Below, piece after piece: positions 61,914 to 64,000 of a DNA stretch of 64,000 nt; position 1 is the first letter of the stretch, and the number at the start of each line of letters is the position of its first letter. The notes below the pieces were generated by a model, which had not been told where the DNA came from, ran no database searches, and saw only the letters and a program-made list of their open reading frames with translations. The stretch lies in NCBI GenBank assembly GCA_024233975.1, contig JACKOX010000011.1, positions 38,173 to 102,172 on the forward strand, in the 5' to 3' direction. The position numbers and the translations under genes are program-made. Source of the stretch: Rhodanobacteraceae bacterium (GTDB taxonomy: Bacteria > Pseudomonadota > Gammaproteobacteria > Xanthomonadales > Xanthomonadaceae).

Positions 61914-63521
61914 ATGAAACTGACGCGGAACAGGGTTTTTGCGGCGATGCCGTTACTGACGCTGGTGATGATGCCGACCATCGCCCTCGCGGGTGCCGGA
62001 GGCCCCGATGCCTTTGGTTATGAGTGGAAAGACAACAACGAAGTGAATGGTCCCGCCCTGGAGTGGATCGACATCAGTTCCACCGGGACCTTGGCGGCTG
62101 GGTTGACCGATGACAACTCAATTGGGCCCATCCCGCTGCCCAAGCCATTCCACTACTACTGGCAGGACGTTTCGTCCATCAAGATCGGCAGCAACGGCTG
62201 GATCGGCTTCGAAAACACCGGCAACATCGCGCACTGCTTCCCGTCTATTCCCGCGCAAGGTGGAGCAGCGGACAACTACCTCGCGCCGCTGATGTCAGAC
62301 CTGAACTTCGCAACCACCAGCGGCACGCCAAACCCGGGCTCGCTTCGCTACTACTACGACAGCGGCGCAGACCTCTTCATCATCAGCTATTTCGATGTGC
62401 CTTTCTGGACAAACAACGTTGATAGCTTTGATGGCGCCAGCAATACGTTCCAGGTTGTCCTCGACTACTCGAACAACCATATCCGCTTCAACTACCAGCG
62501 CGTTGACCCATTCAACAACACCACCAACTGCGCAACCGAGATGAGCATCGGAATCGAGGCTCCGCAGGGAAACATCGGTCTGGAGCATAGCGTCGAGGTG
62601 GTGCCTGGTACGCCATTGACCATCGAGTTTGTGCCGCCGCTCGTTCCCTTGATCAGCATCATTGATCCAGCGCCGTTGGCGGGAATCGAGCCTGAAAATC
62701 GCGCGCTGATTGGCTGGTCGGATGCCGATCTGCCAATCTCGGCACGCATCGGTAACGTGGGCAATGGGGATGGTTCACAGCAGGTAGACGTCACCGCGGG
62801 AATCTTCAACGGTGGGTCGGGCATCTATTCGGACTCGGTGTCGGAGTCACCCATGCTGGCCGGGGAAACCCGTGACGTGGTCTTTGGGCCATTGTCGTCA
62901 CCGCCCGATGGCCTCAGCGAACTCCGGCTGACCACCGTGGCTGCCGATGACATCAATCCGAGCAACAACAGCATTTCATCGGAATTCCTCACCCTGCCGG
63001 CCGGTGCACAAAGCCAGACCCTGTCGTTCACCACTGCGACTTCGCCTACCGGCAGCATCAGCTGGTCCGGGTCAGGCTCCGCCGGCGACTACGGTATGGC
63101 CGTCTATTTTCCGGGCACCGGTGTGCCGATGCAGATCCTGCAGGTTGGCGGTGTGCCGCTTTCGGATACCTGCACGACCTATCGTTTCCAGATCGAAGAC
63201 GATGACGGCGTGAATGGCCTACCCGGGACCATACTGTCCAGCGTGGACGTTGTTGCCGCGAGTGTTTCGCTCAATGTCTGGAACGACATACCGTTGGATT
63301 CACCGGTGCTGATGGATGGCTCGGGTTTCTATGCGGTCTGGCGGCAGATTGACGACTGCGCGCTCGGTACCGTCGACGAAGTGCCCTCCCGGCGGAATCT
63401 GGAATTGTTGGCGGGTACATTCGCCGAGTTTCGTGATGGTTCTCGGCTGGATCCCATGTTGCGGGTTGTCGCGGCCCCCGTCGACATCTTCTCGGACGGC
63501 CTGGAGTCAACGCCTCCCTGA
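61914..63521 (+). CDS. Secreted protein with DGLE-type C-terminal tail
   Basis: The ATG at 61914 follows AGGGGAAAAG and starts a signal peptide (cleavage near TIALA-G). The 535-aa protein has an N-terminal beta domain with W-x-D-I and G-S-N-G-W-I-G-F, then CARDB-like Ig domain(s) about 275-370, and a C-terminal jelly-roll-like domain (about 385-520). It ends IFSDGLESTPP, a variant of the tail in two other secreted proteins of this window. Ligand unknown. Confidence 0.78.
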   Translation: MKLTRNRVFAAMPLLTLVMMPTIALAGAGGPDAFGYEWKDNNEVNGPALEWIDISSTGTLAAGLTDDNSIGPIPLPKPFHYYWQDVSSIKIGSNGWIGFENTGNIAHCFPSIPAQGGAADNYLAPLMSDLNFATTSGTPNPGSLRYYYDSGADLFIISYFDVPFWTNNVDSFDGASNTFQVVLDYSNNHIRFNYQRVDPFNNTTNCATEMSIGIEAPQGNIGLEHSVEVVPGTPLTIEFVPPLVPLISIIDPAPLAGIEPENRALIGWSDADLPISARIGNVGNGDGSQQVDVTAGIFNGGSGIYSDSVSESPMLAGETRDVVFGPLSSPPDGLSELRLTTVAADDINPSNNSISSEFLTLPAGAQSQTLSFTTATSPTGSISWSGSGSAGDYGMAVYFPGTGVPMQILQVGGVPLSDTCTTYRFQIEDDDGVNGLPGTILSSVDVVAASVSLNVWNDIPLDSPVLMDGSGFYAVWRQIDDCALGTVDEVPSRRNLELLAGTFAEFRDGSRLDPMLRVVAAPVDIFSDGLESTPP

Positions 63522-63540
63522 TGGCGTTAACAGCGATCAC

Positions 63541-63569
63541 GCACCGGGCGGCTTTGCTCCGCCCGGTGC
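63541..63569. terminator. Hairpin terminator between convergent genes
   Basis: An 11-bp perfect stem (GCACCGGGCGG / CCGCCCGGTGC) with a 7-base loop touches the stop of the cytochrome bd gene and lies 20 bases after the secreted protein stop. T-runs are weak. Confidence 0.65.
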
Positions 63570-64000
63570 TCAGTGATAGCCGTCGCCGGGTCTGAGCTTG
63601 CCGCGGAAGGTCCAGTACACGAAGACCACGTAGCCGAGGATGATCGGCAGCATCACCAGCACGCCGATCAGCGAGAAGACCTGCGATTCCGGTGCGGCGG
63701 CGGTCTCGAATATGGTCAGCGCTCGCGGTACCAGATAGGGCCAGGTCGAGATGGCGAGACCGGCGAAGCCGAGCACGAACAGGCCGATGCTGCCGAGGAA
63801 GGGCGTCAGTTCGGCGCCACGGCGCAGGCCGCGCCAGACCACGTAGGCGAGGACCAGCGTCAGCAGCGGCACCTGCGAGAGGTAGAAGAAGTTCGGCGTG
63901 CTGAACCAGCGCTCGGCGATGGCTTCGCTCATCAGCGGCGTCCAGATGCTGACCGCGGCGATGAAGGCGAGCATGGCGAACAGCAGGTTGCGTGCGGCGC
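63570..64000 (-). CDS. cydB: Cytochrome bd-type ubiquinol oxidase subunit II, C-terminal part
   Basis: The frame is open to the right edge, so the N-terminus lies outside. The visible 142 residues contain three hydrophobic segments and the CydB/CioB end W-T-F-R-G-K-L-R-P-G-D-G-Y-H. The complex reduces oxygen to water without pumping protons. It could be the cyanide-insensitive CioB type; the sequence here cannot decide. Confidence 0.85.
   Translation of the reverse strand, partial: AARNLLFAMLAFIAAVSIWTPLMSEAIAERWFSTPNFFYLSQVPLLTLVLAYVVWRGLRRGAELTPFLGSIGLFVLGFAGLAISTWPYLVPRALTIFETAAAPESQVFSLIGVLVMLPIILGYVVFVYWTFRGKLRPGDGYH

Overview
The window reads as a high-GC gammaproteobacterial chromosome, most likely from the Lysobacterales/Xanthomonadales (inference). 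The support is a dnaA-dnaN-recF-gyrB block divergent from rpmH-rnpA-yidC-mnmE, a TonB/ExbB/ExbD cluster with several ExbD paralogues, RoxA-like di-haem cytochromes, and secreted proteins ending in an (I/L)F-x-DG-(F/L)-E tail. The window spans the probable replication origin (about 40.5-40.8 kb). Almost all of it is protein-coding. I see no rRNA, tRNA, CRISPR array, insertion sequence or prophage.

Region by region. 0-4 kb: the end of a TPR regulatory-type protein overlapped by a DUF6090 protein, then a convergent SulP transporter/universal-stress-protein pair. 4-10 kb: a locus of two paralogous RoxA-like di-haem cytochromes around a membrane-embedded patatin-like lipase, the most interesting metabolic module here. 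10-18 kb: a 7TM-DISM diguanylate cyclase, folE, a secreted VWA protein and a giant FG-GAP/VCBS-repeat secreted protein. 18-23.4 kb: a MacB-type ABC exporter operon (ATPase, double-length tandem adaptor, lipoprotein adaptor, permease). 23.6-27.5 kb: a propeller-type diguanylate cyclase divergent from pdxJ. 27.5-32.7 kb: a TonB energy-transduction operon (TPR protein, two TonB, ExbB, two ExbD, a terminator, a third ExbD). 32.9-35.6 kb: an ATP-grasp glutamate-ligase-like protein with its inactive-transglutaminase membrane partner. 35.7-46.2 kb: the origin block. 46.3-51.6 kb: an SPFH protein, then a five-gene minus-strand operon (small membrane protein, 66-aa HTH regulator, secreted serine peptidase, NatA/NatB-like ABC exporter) that appears to be controlled by two identical palindromes. 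51.6-53.8 kb: a PadR regulator, a membrane protein and a secreted pilin-fold protein in one operon. 53.9-63.5 kb: a secreted beta-helix protein, the MrfB/MrfA DNA-repair pair, a rhomboid protease, a secreted YciI-like protein, a YjdF-like membrane protein and another secreted protein with the DGLE tail. The window ends inside a cytochrome bd oxidase subunit II gene.

Several modules deal with the envelope: TonB-driven uptake, two ABC exporters, secreted repeat proteins with a shared tail, and two diguanylate cyclases with periplasmic sensor regions. This suggests a free-living, surface- or polymer-degrading lifestyle (inference). Start codons were chosen from ribosome-binding sites, signal peptides and stop/start overlaps, so several are internal to the longest open frame.
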